A stretch of DNA of 64,000 nucleotides from Pseudalgibacter ostreae (GCF_042427585.1 NZ_JBHMFC010000103.1:223288-287287); one strand, 5' to 3'. Counted from the first letter of the stretch, positions 55,101 to 63,878 are shown. Translations and numbers: made by a program. Notes: generated by a model from the sequence alone, not told the origin.

Positions 55101-56165
55101 AGCAATCCAAATATTATTATTCGAATCTTCCACCATTCTCCCAATAACACGGTAACTTATTCCCCCAGAGTGATTATAACGAATGGGATAGTGCTTAAAA
55201 ATATGAAAATCTGGATTATAATAACTTATACCACCAAAATATGTCCCCACCCACATAGTGCCTTGATTATCTCGAAGAATAGAATACACACTGTTATGGG
55301 AAAGTGCGTGCTTATCTACTTCAGATTGTTGATAATTATTAACAGTTAACATTTTATCATTAATAATACTTAATCCCAAGAAAGTCCCTACCCATATATT
55401 GCCTTGACTATCTTCATTAATATCTCTTACAAAATTACTAACAATAGATTGGTCACTACCATCTGATGTAAAGTGCTTTAATACCCCGTTAATCCGATTT
55501 AAAAGAAAGACCCCATCATTATCGGTGCCCACCCAAATTCTTTTTTTTGAATCAGTAAAAACTACATTGGAGGTCACATTTAATATTTTTGTACATATTT
55601 TACTACTCCCATCATACATAAAAAGTCCCTCTTCACTACCTATCCATATTTGGCCAGTATTATCCACTGATAAACTATTAACAACATTATTTTTATTGTA
55701 TATATCATGTCTAGAAATCAGTGTCTTATTTATTGGATCCAGCTCAAACAAGCCACGCGATGTTGCAACTAGCAAAACGTTTTTATAAAGCGAGATTGCA
55801 TGTACTCCTTTAAAAGGAAATTGTTCAAAGACCAATGTCTTTGTGTCCAATTTTGAAAGTCCGCTATAAGTAATGACCCATAGGTTTTCGCCCTGCTTTA
55901 CCAGTTTTTTAATACTATGTCCCAATAAGGTCGTTGTGTCCCCTTTTAAGGCTCTAAAAGTCTTTACTTTTACGCCATCGTAAACATTTAATCCATCTCT
56001 GGTACCAATCCAAATACGGCCTATATCATCTTGGATGAGAGAGGTCGCAGAAATTTGAGATAAGCCATCTTTTAACCCAAAATATTCAAATCCAATATTT
56101 TGAGCATGCAGGTTTACCGATAAAGCTAAAAACATTAAGCATATTAAAGACTTTCTCATTCCCAT
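52122..56165 (-). CDS. Hybrid two-component system (HTCS) sensor/regulator
   Basis: A 1347-residue one-piece sensor and response regulator. Order: signal peptide (about 1-22); periplasmic beta-propeller repeats (IWIGTRDGL, IWVGTFLGL types) and a Y_Y_Y domain to about 770; membrane segment near 778-800; histidine kinase with NVSHEFRTPL near 830 and an ATPase domain with DNGPGVP and GIGLALCKNI near 1011; receiver with LIISDVMMP (Asp near 1137); and an AraC-type helix-turn-helix from about 1250. HTCS proteins sense oligosaccharides in the periplasm and switch on their PUL. It is divergent to the T9SS lyase at 56941, with an operator-like repeat in between. Confidence 0.95.
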   Translation of the reverse strand: MGMRKSLICLMFLALSVNLHAQNIGFEYFGLKDGLSQISATSLIQDDIGRIWIGTRDGLNVYDGVKVKTFRALKGDTTTLLGHSIKKLVKQGENLWVITYSGLSKLDTKTLVFEQFPFKGVHAISLYKNVLLVATSRGLFELDPINKTLISRHDIYNKNNVVNSLSVDNTGQIWIGSEEGLFMYDGSSKICTKILNVTSNVVFTDSKKRIWVGTDNDGVFLLNRINGVLKHFTSDGSDQSIVSNFVRDINEDSQGNIWVGTFLGLSIINDKMLTVNNYQQSEVDKHALSHNSVYSILRDNQGTMWVGTYFGGISYYNPDFHIFKHYPIRYNHSGGISYRVIGRMVEDSNNNIWIATGGGGVNYFDRQNNLFRHFKRKEGGKGLSSNNVKSLLFVDENTLLIGTHTGGLNIMDIKKEKFTVFKNNPDDSLSIPSDKITSIIAYNDYYLLGTHKGIVKFDYKRKVFSPFIKDKTSRQSIGEVIFDLFTDSDGKLWIGTERNGLFVFDPTIEELIKYVNSDNPKSLGNNTINCIFEDKKQQLWVGTNGGGISKYNPKSNNFTNYTASNFNLPSDFVYGIQESRSENLWVSTSRGLVSFDVENKRLYSYNQNNGFPLNELNYGSLYLSNDGELFVGGVNGLISFKEADLLKKTPYSKLLFTSLYLQNKEVIPRDNTGILNKDLTYTDKIVFNPEHHEFTIYFSSFNFISTNDNRYEYMMENFNDTWVNAGNQTFLTYTNLDPGTYTLKVRSRNNADNKIIDTKSIDIIVNPAFYETWYAYLFYFVFLAALIAWLNQIYLSRVRLEDSLEAERKENEHIKEMNQSKLRFFINVSHEFRTPLTLMTGTLDSILEDIRGSSKNYSKLLAINKNAARLNNLVTELLDFRKIEGGELQLKVGEQKFLIFIDEIFQSFVEYSQHKKVGYELKKPNYPITLWFDAFQMGKVFYNLVSNAFKVVDENSGRITIEVIDQTETVDIVVSDNGPGVPYGKKDKIFDRFYQLGNVSGKTVGYGTGIGLALCKNIIKEHHGEIALDSTVGEGTMFVVRLKKGNNHFNKSEIVQEEADKLQGYDLSMDYKFADIKDDAIEQYDFGYKVLLVEDNHEVRYLLKNIFSKHYNLLEASNGEEGLESAIAHQPDLIISDVMMPNMSGTEMCAKLKRNKKTSHIPVILLTARTAVEYKIEGIETGADDYIIKPFNTKLLKARVRSLLETRSILQKKFSRDPNLEVKDLVNNSIDQKIMEKAQEIVMSHIDNVDFGIDDFAQEMGLGRTRLFTKIKGITGQTPNEFILSIKLKKAVELLTDQPQMNISDIAYAVGFNTLRHFSRCFKNYFGETPSKFMQKLPSNDSGTETF

Positions 56166-56488
56166 ACTTTTATTAATTTAACAACTAGGCTAAAATTTTT
56201 TCATGATTTCAAACTTGATTTAAAATAATATTTTTTATACTCATCTTTTTCTTTAGAATAGTAGGATTTACAGTAAACAGATACATATTACCACTGTAAT
56301 TGAAGCGTTGCTGGGACAGACGTTTGTACTCTATATCCAAGCAATTTAGAAGCAAATCCATACTAGTTTTTTTTAAATTCTAACCCTAAGTCTCGAACTC
56401 TATCAAGTATGACGCGTAGTTCTTTTGTGATTATTTAGCTAGAACCATTTTCCAATATTATAAAATTATCAATTAAAGCCTAAACCAC

Positions 56489-56555
56489 AGGGGGGTGAGA
56501 GGATCAAACATAGGGGGTGTTCTGTTCTTTAGAGTAAGTTTGGATTCCCCCCTAT
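56489..56555. promoter_or_regulatory. Candidate HTCS operator: G-tract direct and inverted repeats
   Basis: In the 775-base divergent gap, AGGGGGGTG at 56489-56497 and AGGGGGTG at 56512-56519 form a direct repeat about two helical turns apart, as AraC-family regulators often bind. ATAGGGGG (56510-56517) and CCCCCTAT (56548-56555) are also an inverted repeat. G-runs are rare elsewhere in this AT-rich locus. The binding protein is inferred from the divergent HTCS gene. The rest of the gap 56166-56940 shows nothing else recognisable except the element at 56822. Confidence 0.45.
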
Positions 56556-56821
56556 CTTGTCTACAAATATCGTTGCAAAATTGCTAATCAATTAGATTCA
56601 GTTTTTGTGATTCAAATTTTTGTAACTAATACCATAAAAGTGGATAAAAACAGATTTTCTCTCCAATTAATATTTGGTACTAGCCTTACTAAATAATTTT
56701 TTCTGAAATATCAATAAAGTGTTTCCTTATTATTTTATTACGTATTTGGAGTTTAATAGTTGTTGTACTAATAGTTCTTTAAAGTGTATTTTTTGACACA
56801 TGGATTGGACTCCTCTGTTTT

Positions 56822-56829
56822 AGCTTTGT
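56822..56829 (+). promoter_or_regulatory. Possible -7 promoter element of the T9SS lyase gene
   Basis: TAGCTTTG matches the Bacteroidota TAnnTTTG -7 consensus, 112 bases upstream of the ATG at 56941. A TTTTTGACA stretch lies just upstream, at a spacing (about 25) somewhat longer than normal. It is the best promoter candidate for the 56941-61058 pair. Confidence 0.4.
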
Positions 56830-56940
56830 AATGTACAGTTTTATTTGTAGAGAAGATTAAGGTTGTTTCAGTATCATCTTTTGGTACAGTTTCCTTAATA
56901 ACTATAATGCTTTAAAATTAGATTTAAACACTTAACCAGA

Positions 56941-59900
56941 ATGATTCAACTTATACCTTTAAAAAAATTAAAAAAGTGCAAAACTCTTCTGACGCTATCC
57001 GTTTTTGCTTTTTATACTATAATAAATGCGCAAGACCAATCATTTGAAAGCAGAACAGTCCCAAATAATTGGAATGCGGGTATTGGCAACTTAACCACAT
57101 CAACAAATCATTACAAATTAGGTACACAATCCTTAAAATGGGATTGGGCTTCAAACGATGTGTTAACAATTTCAAACCTTCAGAACAACGGTCTAGTACC
57201 TTCTCAAGTTTTAGACTATTTTAATAATATGTTTCGAATATGGGTGTATAATACATCAAAAATTGCCAATGAACCGTTGACCTTTGAATTTTATGACACT
57301 AATGGAGTGCTTCAATTCTATTATGATTTTCAATTGAATTTTACGGGTTGGAGGGCTGCTTCTACAAGCTATAGATATGAAATGCTTGGAAAAAAATTGT
57401 CCTCCAATATTACAACTTTGAAAATCAAGGCGCCTACATCAGGTAGTGGTGCTTTCTATTTTGATTATATAGATTATACCATGGAAAGAAACACTTATAG
57501 ATCACCAGACTATCAGTTACCGTTTCTTGCACTTAACAACGGAAAACATTGGTCCGATATGATGTATTTTCAATCTTTACCAAAAATACCGTTAACTACT
57601 CCCACTGTACAAGAACTCATCGATTTTAATAGCATCAAACAGAAATACGATAACATTATTTTAGGAAATGCACCTAATACTTCTAAAATAAATAATGCCA
57701 TTAATTCCTACAACAGTTTAAAAATCAAAAACACAGGAGCGCATATTACAGGAGTTCCTTTGTATGGCAAAGATTATCCAGATTATCAAAATATAGATGC
57801 AGTCGAACAATTTATACATGTTTTTGCTAGAGATTATAAACATAAATCGACACCAAGCAGTCTAAACTATTTTATTAATACTGTCAAATACATGTTAGAT
57901 CAAGGTTATGCTGATGGTAGTTTAATGGAAACCGTCCACCATATAGGATATTCATTTAGAAATATTCCTAATGCCATTCATTTGATGAAACAAGAACTGA
58001 TGGCGGAAGGGCTTTGGGATGAAGCAAGAAAAATGGTAGAATGGTATAGTGCAGTAGATATTATATGGCATCCCACAGCACATGACAGTAATTTGGATGA
58101 TGCCAACACGAGAGCTATGGCCATATTAGGAGCATGTTTATACAAAAGTACAGCTGCTGAAAAAGTGCAATATTTAAAAGGGTATAAAGGCTATCTAGAA
58201 AATTGGTTAACAACATATTCAAAAGAAGGTAGCGGAATGAAAGTTGATTTTACCGGATTCCACCATAATACATATTATCCTGGGTATACATACGCTGGTT
58301 ATAAAAGTATTGCACAAGTGATCAATCTAATTTCGGAAGGAAATTTTACGGTTGGCACAGTTGCGCACACAACTTTAAAAAATGCGCTGCTTGTAGCACG
58401 CGTTGTAACTGCAAGTAGTGAAATCCCAAATTCGCTAAGCGGAAGAAATCCTTTTATCACTCCCAGTTTTACAAATGGCTTAAAAGATTTGGGTCTTTCA
58501 AACCCAATTGACGGTAAATTACTAGAGGCCTACAATTATTTAGCTGGCAGCGACCCCGAAACAAGTTCATACACTAATGAAGTGCCTCCTACTGGCTTTT
58601 GGCAGATAAACTTTTCGAATTTGGGTGCTTATAGACAAAGTAATTGGGTGGCAGACATAAAAGGTTTCAATAAATATTTTTGGGGTACAGAAATATATGA
58701 AACAAGTAACAGATTTGGAAGATATCAAAGTTATGGTGCTATAGAAATCATGTATCCTGGAGGTCATACCAAATCTGGCTTCACAAAAACCGGTTGGGAT
58801 TGGAACAAAACACCTGGAGCAACTACCATCCATTTATCTTGGAATGATTTAGAAGCCACAAAAGATAGACAAGATGAAATAACCGAGTCTAACTTTGCTG
58901 CCAGTCTTCGTTTTGGAGATAAATCCAACTATTATATTGATGAAATATTAGAAGGAATCTATGGAGTATTTGGAATGGATTTTATTCAAAAACCCATTTC
59001 TGCCACACACAATCTTTCTTTCAAATTTAAAAAATCTGTTTTTTGTTTCGATGGAAAATTAATTTGTTTGGGCAGCAACATTAGTAATAACGATAATACA
59101 AATATTACTGCGACCAATTTATTCCAAAACTCAATAACCACAACCATTAGACCCATAATAATCAATAATACTTCCCATACCTCCTTTCCATATAACAATA
59201 CACTAAATGGTAATATAAACAATTGGCTCATTGATGCACAAAACACAGGTTACTATGTAAAAAGTGGAAATCCAATTACCGTTGACAGAAAGAACCAAGA
59301 CTCTCCCAATCAAAATGGTAATGGTTCTTTTACCAATGGAAATTTTGCATCGGCATATATAAATCACGGTATGTCGCCCAATAATTCTGGTTATGAATAT
59401 GTTATTATTCCAGCAACTGACGATGCAGAAATGGCATCATTTAGCAATAATATGAGTAACGCTAATACTGCATTTTATGAAGTTGTTCAAAAAAATAAAT
59501 CGGGTCATATTGTAAGTTATAATGATATGTATGGATATGCGCTTTTTGAAGCAAGTAGCTACCCTAACACACAGCCTTTAAAGTCCAATGACTCGCCTTG
59601 TTTATTAATGATAAAGGAAAGCAACGATAAATTATCCATGTCTGTTGTTAATCCAGACTTAAACTTTGCTAATTCGAGCAATGGAGAGAGCTTAGCCTCC
59701 ACTTTAACTTTTAAAGTTCACGGTAATTGGTCATTAGATTCTAGTTTTGGTGGCAACGTAGTTCTTTCTGATACGGGAGTAACAGAAACAACTATTACCA
59801 TTGAAGCCAAAGACGGTTTGCCAGTAGATATTACACTAAACAAAGATGCCTTAAGTACTCATGGCAATAATCATAGAGCCCCATTTCAAATATACCCCAA

Positions 59901-60126
59901 TCCAACAAATGGCAGTTTGTTTATCAACACGGAATCCTTACTTGGCCATAGTGCAGAATTAAACCTTTTTGACGTGCATGGTAAACAAGTATATAGAAAG
60001 TCCTATAAAAATTTAGAAGAATTAATACACATAGAAAACTTACAATTAGCTAATGGCATTTATTTCCTCAAAATAAAAACGCCTACTTCGGCTTTCTCTA
60101 AAAAAATTATTTATCATAAAAAATAA
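56941..60126 (+). CDS. Chondroitin ABC lyase-like enzyme with T9SS sorting domain
   Basis: A 1061-residue secreted lyase related to 34671. After the signal peptide come the N-terminal jelly-roll (SFESRTVPNNWN, then DYFNNMFRIWVYN) and the catalytic domain with TGFHHNTYYPGYTY near 438. The Glu-region phrase reads EIYETSNRFGRY near 590, where the relative at 34671 has EIYVAENRYGRY, so the residue next to Asn differs (Ser for Glu). The C-terminal ~80 residues (QIYPNPTNGSLFI to KKIIYHKK) are a T9SS sorting domain, so it is exported to the surface or medium. It is divergent from the HTCS and likely its direct target. Confidence 0.85.
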   Translation: MIQLIPLKKLKKCKTLLTLSVFAFYTIINAQDQSFESRTVPNNWNAGIGNLTTSTNHYKLGTQSLKWDWASNDVLTISNLQNNGLVPSQVLDYFNNMFRIWVYNTSKIANEPLTFEFYDTNGVLQFYYDFQLNFTGWRAASTSYRYEMLGKKLSSNITTLKIKAPTSGSGAFYFDYIDYTMERNTYRSPDYQLPFLALNNGKHWSDMMYFQSLPKIPLTTPTVQELIDFNSIKQKYDNIILGNAPNTSKINNAINSYNSLKIKNTGAHITGVPLYGKDYPDYQNIDAVEQFIHVFARDYKHKSTPSSLNYFINTVKYMLDQGYADGSLMETVHHIGYSFRNIPNAIHLMKQELMAEGLWDEARKMVEWYSAVDIIWHPTAHDSNLDDANTRAMAILGACLYKSTAAEKVQYLKGYKGYLENWLTTYSKEGSGMKVDFTGFHHNTYYPGYTYAGYKSIAQVINLISEGNFTVGTVAHTTLKNALLVARVVTASSEIPNSLSGRNPFITPSFTNGLKDLGLSNPIDGKLLEAYNYLAGSDPETSSYTNEVPPTGFWQINFSNLGAYRQSNWVADIKGFNKYFWGTEIYETSNRFGRYQSYGAIEIMYPGGHTKSGFTKTGWDWNKTPGATTIHLSWNDLEATKDRQDEITESNFAASLRFGDKSNYYIDEILEGIYGVFGMDFIQKPISATHNLSFKFKKSVFCFDGKLICLGSNISNNDNTNITATNLFQNSITTTIRPIIINNTSHTSFPYNNTLNGNINNWLIDAQNTGYYVKSGNPITVDRKNQDSPNQNGNGSFTNGNFASAYINHGMSPNNSGYEYVIIPATDDAEMASFSNNMSNANTAFYEVVQKNKSGHIVSYNDMYGYALFEASSYPNTQPLKSNDSPCLLMIKESNDKLSMSVVNPDLNFANSSNGESLASTLTFKVHGNWSLDSSFGGNVVLSDTGVTETTITIEAKDGLPVDITLNKDALSTHGNNHRAPFQIYPNPTNGSLFINTESLLGHSAELNLFDVHGKQVYRKSYKNLEELIHIENLQLANGIYFLKIKTPTSAFSKKIIYHKK

Positions 60127-60179
60127 CCGTTAACACTTAAATATACTAAAGTCTAAAAATTATTACTGTAATTAAAACA

Positions 60180-61058
60180 ATGCTTATTATTAATCTAAAT
60201 TATAAACCTTTAAAACAATTTATTATGAAAACAATTACTTTATTTTTTATTGCTGCAATTTTTGCAACCAATTCGTTTGCTCAACTTTCACCTAGTGGTA
60301 ATTGGGGAAAAATAGTGCCAGCTATTCCCGCAGACCCTGCAAATGATGTAGAATTAACAGACGTATTTACTGATGCCGATAATGGCGATGGTATTGGGGA
60401 CGGTGCCCTTAAAGTAGATGGAAAAACACCAAAGGGAGTTGATGTAGTCGGCCAAGGCGCTTTCTTCAAAGTTGATGGTACAATGGAGCCAGGAACAACC
60501 TATACTATAAATACAGTTATTTATACTACTGAGTCTAGTAGTTGTATAGTAAATGTAAAATTATACAATCTAACAGATGGCACAGAACTGAGTGTGTCTG
60601 GTAAAATCACTATTAAAGGCATTAAAAATGCACCAGAAAATATAGCTACAATTAGCCTTAACCATACTGCTTTGTCATCTGACGATGGTGACGAATTAGA
60701 AATTAGATATGTTCGAGAAGATGATGGTAAAAAGGCGAGAAATTTTAATATTGATGTCTTGACTTTAAATGGCATCGCTTTACCAACTACTGCTCCAGTA
60801 TTATCTGTTGCAAACAATGTACTTGACTCAGGTATTACAGTATTTCCAAACCCAGTTAGTAATGTGTTAAACTTTCAACTTAAAAGTTCAGATGTGCAAA
60901 TTAAAAATGTAACACTTGTAAATATTCTTGGTAAATCTGTTTATAAAAGTAAAAATACAAATCCTATTAGCATTAAGAATTTTGCTAAAGGAATTTATAT
61001 ATTAAAAATGCAATCCGAAGATGGTAAAATTTCAAATAAAAAGATTATAATAGACTAA
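60180..61058 (+). CDS. Secreted beta-sandwich protein with T9SS sorting domain
   Basis: The likely start is the ATG at 60225 (MKTITLFFIAAIFATNSFAQ), a signal peptide; the frame from 60180 adds 15 residues. The mature part is a single domain of about 170 residues with FFKVDGTMEPGTTYTINTVI and a calcium-loop-like acidic stretch (DVFTDADNGDGIGDG). The C-terminal ~75 residues are a T9SS sorting domain (VFPNPVSNVLNF to KKIIID). There is no catalytic motif I recognise; a carbohydrate-binding surface protein is the simplest guess. It lies 53 bases after the T9SS lyase, so the two probably form one operon. Confidence 0.8.
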   Translation: MLIINLNYKPLKQFIMKTITLFFIAAIFATNSFAQLSPSGNWGKIVPAIPADPANDVELTDVFTDADNGDGIGDGALKVDGKTPKGVDVVGQGAFFKVDGTMEPGTTYTINTVIYTTESSSCIVNVKLYNLTDGTELSVSGKITIKGIKNAPENIATISLNHTALSSDDGDELEIRYVREDDGKKARNFNIDVLTLNGIALPTTAPVLSVANNVLDSGITVFPNPVSNVLNFQLKSSDVQIKNVTLVNILGKSVYKSKNTNPISIKNFAKGIYILKMQSEDGKISNKKIIID

Positions 61059-61096
61059 ATTACAGAAAATTTGAGACTGTAAAAAAATTTTAATTG

Positions 61097-61131
61097 AAAG
61101 CACTTTGAATATATTTATTTAGGTGCTTTTT
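61097..61131 (+). terminator. Terminator after the T9SS gene pair
   Basis: AAAGCAC at 61097-61103 and GTGCTTTTT starting at 61123 form a stem with a long loop and a T run. It lies 38 bases after the stop of the 60180 gene and should end the HTCS-controlled + strand operon. It also marks the end of the PUL. Confidence 0.6.
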
Positions 61132-61218
61132 CATTAAATATTATAGATGCGATTTATCCAATAAAAAATAAACTTTTCGGGTCTGTAATTTAAACTCTGT
61201 CTGCTCATTTTTTTGACG

Positions 61219-61281
61219 TTTTAAAAATAGTTTGATTTTTCTCCGGATTTTGGTTGTTGAAAAATCAAATTGTTTTTAAAA
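61219..61281. repeat. Long hairpin in the gap before the integrase
   Basis: TTTTAAAAATAGTTTGATTT at 61219 begins a 23-base arm that pairs with 61259-61281, with two mismatches that become G-U wobble pairs in RNA, around a 17-base loop. No gene is visible in 61059-61757. It may be a structured RNA, a bidirectional terminator or the end of an old repeat. Confidence 0.45.
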
Positions 61282-61757
61282 TGAGCCCCAGCGCAGCGTT
61301 AGGATTTGCTTTTCGGACTTTTAATATCGAACGTTATTCTATTTCCAAATTCAATATATAAGTTTTGAATTGTCAAACTCCAACTATTAAGTGGGGATAT
61401 CCATTTTAGTCTGCCGCTGTAAAAGTATTTATACTGATTTGAGCTTCAGAACAAACACTTTTTATATTCGTTAATAGGTTTTTTGGTTGGTAAATTAATT
61501 ATATTAATTCTACCTGACAATTCTACTTGATGTCTCAAAATAGAATTATTTTTATCCGAATTACAACGGCCTTGCTTTTAAATTATGCAAGTGTTTTACT
61601 GATTCAGTTCTTTGTGAATTTCAGAGAGTTCATGATAATATATTCTAAACAGTGAAGTTCTACCTGATTTATAAAATTATATCCATTAAAATTTTTTTAA
61701 AAGTTTTAACCTTTGACGGTTGCAGTGAAAAGTACGCTTCACAAACTATTAATGATG

Positions 61758-63101
61758 CTACACCTTTATTACCGTTGTGTTCTTTAGGTTTAATTTACTT
61801 CGCAACAATCCCATGTCCACTGACACTTTTTTTTCAATGACCCTCGCATAGATTTGCGTTGTGGATAGCTTCGTATGACCTAATAATTTTGATACAGTTT
61901 CAATGGGAACACCATTAGAAAGCGTAACGGTGGTTGCAAAAGTATGTCGCGCCGCGTGAAACGATAACTTTTTATTGATTTTGAGGAGTAACGTTATTTC
62001 CTTCAAATATTTATTGACTTTTTGATTGGAAAATACAGGAAGCAATTGTTCCTGTTTATTTTGAGAATTCTGATCATACTTTCTTATGATATCAAGAGCC
62101 TTATCCAAAATAGGAATTTTTACTGCTTCATCATTCTTTTCCCTTTTTGTGAATATCCAATAATCTCCATCGATACCCCTAACTATGTTATCGTCAGACA
62201 GTAATTTCACATCAATATAAGATAGTCCTGTATAACAGGCAAAAACAAAGACATCCCTTGTTTTTAGATGCATCTCTTTGGAAAGTTGGCCAGGTTCCAA
62301 AACTTCAAGTTCCGATTGGGATAAGAATGCCCTGTGGGGTTTTGTAAACTTTAACGAGAATCTCACAAAAGGGTCTTTCTCAATCCACTCCAATCGAAGA
62401 GCGAGGTTCATCATCTTTTTTAATCGCTCCAAATGTTTCATAACCCCATTGTTATTAAGAGGTTGTGATCGGTTTATTGATTTTCCGTTGCGCAGAAACT
62501 GTTCAAAGTCAATAATAAATTTATATGATAATTGTTTGAGGAAAACATCATTGGTCTTTAGCTTATTCTTCAAATACCGTTTAATATACCGTTCTGTTGT
62601 GAAATAATTTTTCAATGTGCCAGATTTCAAAACAGAAACCATATTCGTATTGTGATAGGAAATTAGCTGAAGTAGTGTTTTGTGCTGTTCATCTTCGCCG
62701 AGGTATCTCGCTTTAATGGATTGGGCGGTTACGTATTTGGATTCGGACAAAAGCTGTTTTTGGCAATCAAGCAAATCGGAGTAAACTTGGTCTAAATAAA
62801 CATTGAGAGATTTCCCTTCAGAAGTTCTCGAATTTGCCCTTTTGGAACGGTTATCCCAATTGGTAACCGAAATGAACCGTTTTAAACTGATTTCGACACG
62901 TTTACCATCAACCGTAATACGGGCATAAATGGGTGCTAAATCATCTTTTTTCTTGGCCATACTCAACCAAAAATGAATACTAAAAGTCTTTGAAGTCTGC
63001 ATAAACTCTCGCTTTAAATTAATAATCGATTTGTTTACGAAAGTCAAATCGTTGCGAAGGTCAATTTTCTTGAAATACCAAGGTAGTGAAAATTCTGGCA
63101 A
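61758..63101 (-). CDS. int: Tyrosine recombinase (IntDOT-like integrase)
   Basis: A site-specific recombinase of 447 codons; the better start is the ATG at 63002 (MQTSKTFSIHFWLS), giving about 414 residues. The N-terminus holds an arm-binding domain, the middle a SAM-like core-binding domain (LKNYFTTERYIKRYL). The catalytic domain has HAARHTFATT, LGHTKLSTTQIYARV with the tyrosine, and CYTGLSYIDV, where the box-I arginine is replaced by Ser, as in IntDOT of CTnDOT. This enzyme family moves conjugative and mobilisable elements of Bacteroidota. It sits 130-230 bases from the tRNA 3'-end fragment, so it would integrate the element there. Confidence 0.92.
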   Translation of the reverse strand: MPEFSLPWYFKKIDLRNDLTFVNKSIINLKREFMQTSKTFSIHFWLSMAKKKDDLAPIYARITVDGKRVEISLKRFISVTNWDNRSKRANSRTSEGKSLNVYLDQVYSDLLDCQKQLLSESKYVTAQSIKARYLGEDEQHKTLLQLISYHNTNMVSVLKSGTLKNYFTTERYIKRYLKNKLKTNDVFLKQLSYKFIIDFEQFLRNGKSINRSQPLNNNGVMKHLERLKKMMNLALRLEWIEKDPFVRFSLKFTKPHRAFLSQSELEVLEPGQLSKEMHLKTRDVFVFACYTGLSYIDVKLLSDDNIVRGIDGDYWIFTKREKNDEAVKIPILDKALDIIRKYDQNSQNKQEQLLPVFSNQKVNKYLKEITLLLKINKKLSFHAARHTFATTVTLSNGVPIETVSKLLGHTKLSTTQIYARVIEKKVSVDMGLLRSKLNLKNTTVIKV

Positions 63102-63228
63102 TAAATTAGGTAACCGAATAGGTAACCTTTGATTTTAAATTAAAGCCAATCTTATGGTTTCAAGAAAAATGAAAATACTTGATTTTCATAAGATTAGCTA
63201 TGTTTTGGTGTCTATTGACACCATAATT

Positions 63229-63251
63229 GTCGGGATGACAGGATTTGAACC
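63229..63251 (-). other. tRNA 3'-end fragment, candidate attachment site
   Basis: On the - strand the site reads GGTTCAAATCCTGTCATCCC followed by GAC, a T-loop and acceptor stem of a tRNA. No matching 5' half (GTCGGGA start) lies upstream, and the expected T-stem partner is already degraded (AAAGG instead of ACAGG). So only the 3' end is present, which is what an integrated element leaves at a tRNA target. It lies just outside the integrase gene. The other copy should be at the element's far end, outside this window. Confidence 0.65.
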
Positions 63252-63761
63252 TTTTAACTTCAAGAAATGAGTCTGGTACTCAAAAAAATTAATAGCAAAA
63301 CATGGCTAAATAGTTTTTAAGATTAAATGAATTTAAATCTTATTATCCTAAACTAAGTAAACAAAAATAACAAAATGTTTTACTTATGTTGTTCCTGAAT
63401 AAAAATGTTTATGATTTTAAACAAAAAAGTCAAGGTTTTGTCTTTGGCTTTTGTACAGGCGTAAAGCCCCCACACATTACTATATTATATTCTAAGTATA
63501 ACTTATCTACCTGTTCCACCACATCCGAATTTTAATATTTTAACAATTTTTTATTAAGCAATGACCTGAACCTAGCGCATCTACCAAAATTTTTATAGGT
63601 TAACATTTGCTAAAATTAAAACAGTTATAGAATAGATTTCCTATATTTGGAATACGAAAGTTATATTGACATTTTTTTTGTAAAAATATAAGTTCACAAT
63701 TCGTCAACATGAATTGTAAAAATTAGCAAATACCCTGCTCTGACTAGCGTTAGAATTATAA

Positions 63762-63783
63762 GTTCTAATCCCAGCCGGGTCAC
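63762..63783 (+). other. Second tRNA 3'-end fragment
   Basis: The + strand reads GTTCTAATCCCAGCCGGGTC followed by AC, a T-loop plus acceptor 3' end of a different tRNA. No GACCCGG 5' end occurs upstream and the T-stem does not pair. It is a second, independent tRNA end, in the opposite direction to the first, and hints at another integration event or boundary. Confidence 0.5.
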
Positions 63784-63806
63784 AAGTAGAAATACTACTT
63801 AAAAAC

Positions 63807-63844
63807 AAAACCTTGTTAATCTTAAGATTAGCAAGGTTTTTTGC
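63807..63844 (+). terminator. Strong Rho-independent terminator
   Basis: AAAACCTTGTTAATC and GATTAGCAAGGTTTT form a long stem (one G-T pair) around a TTAA loop, followed by more T residues. It lies 24 bases after the second tRNA end, as terminators of tRNA transcripts often do. Confidence 0.75.
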
Positions 63845-63878
63845 TTTTGGCATAATTCAAATAATGCTATGTTATGGA

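Noticed and set aside
63229..63251. Complete tRNA gene
   Set aside because: Only the T-loop and acceptor 3' half is present; no GTCGGGA 5' half occurs in the neighbouring sequence.
63762..63783. Complete tRNA gene on the + strand
   Set aside because: The T-stem does not pair and no GACCCGG start lies within a tRNA length upstream.
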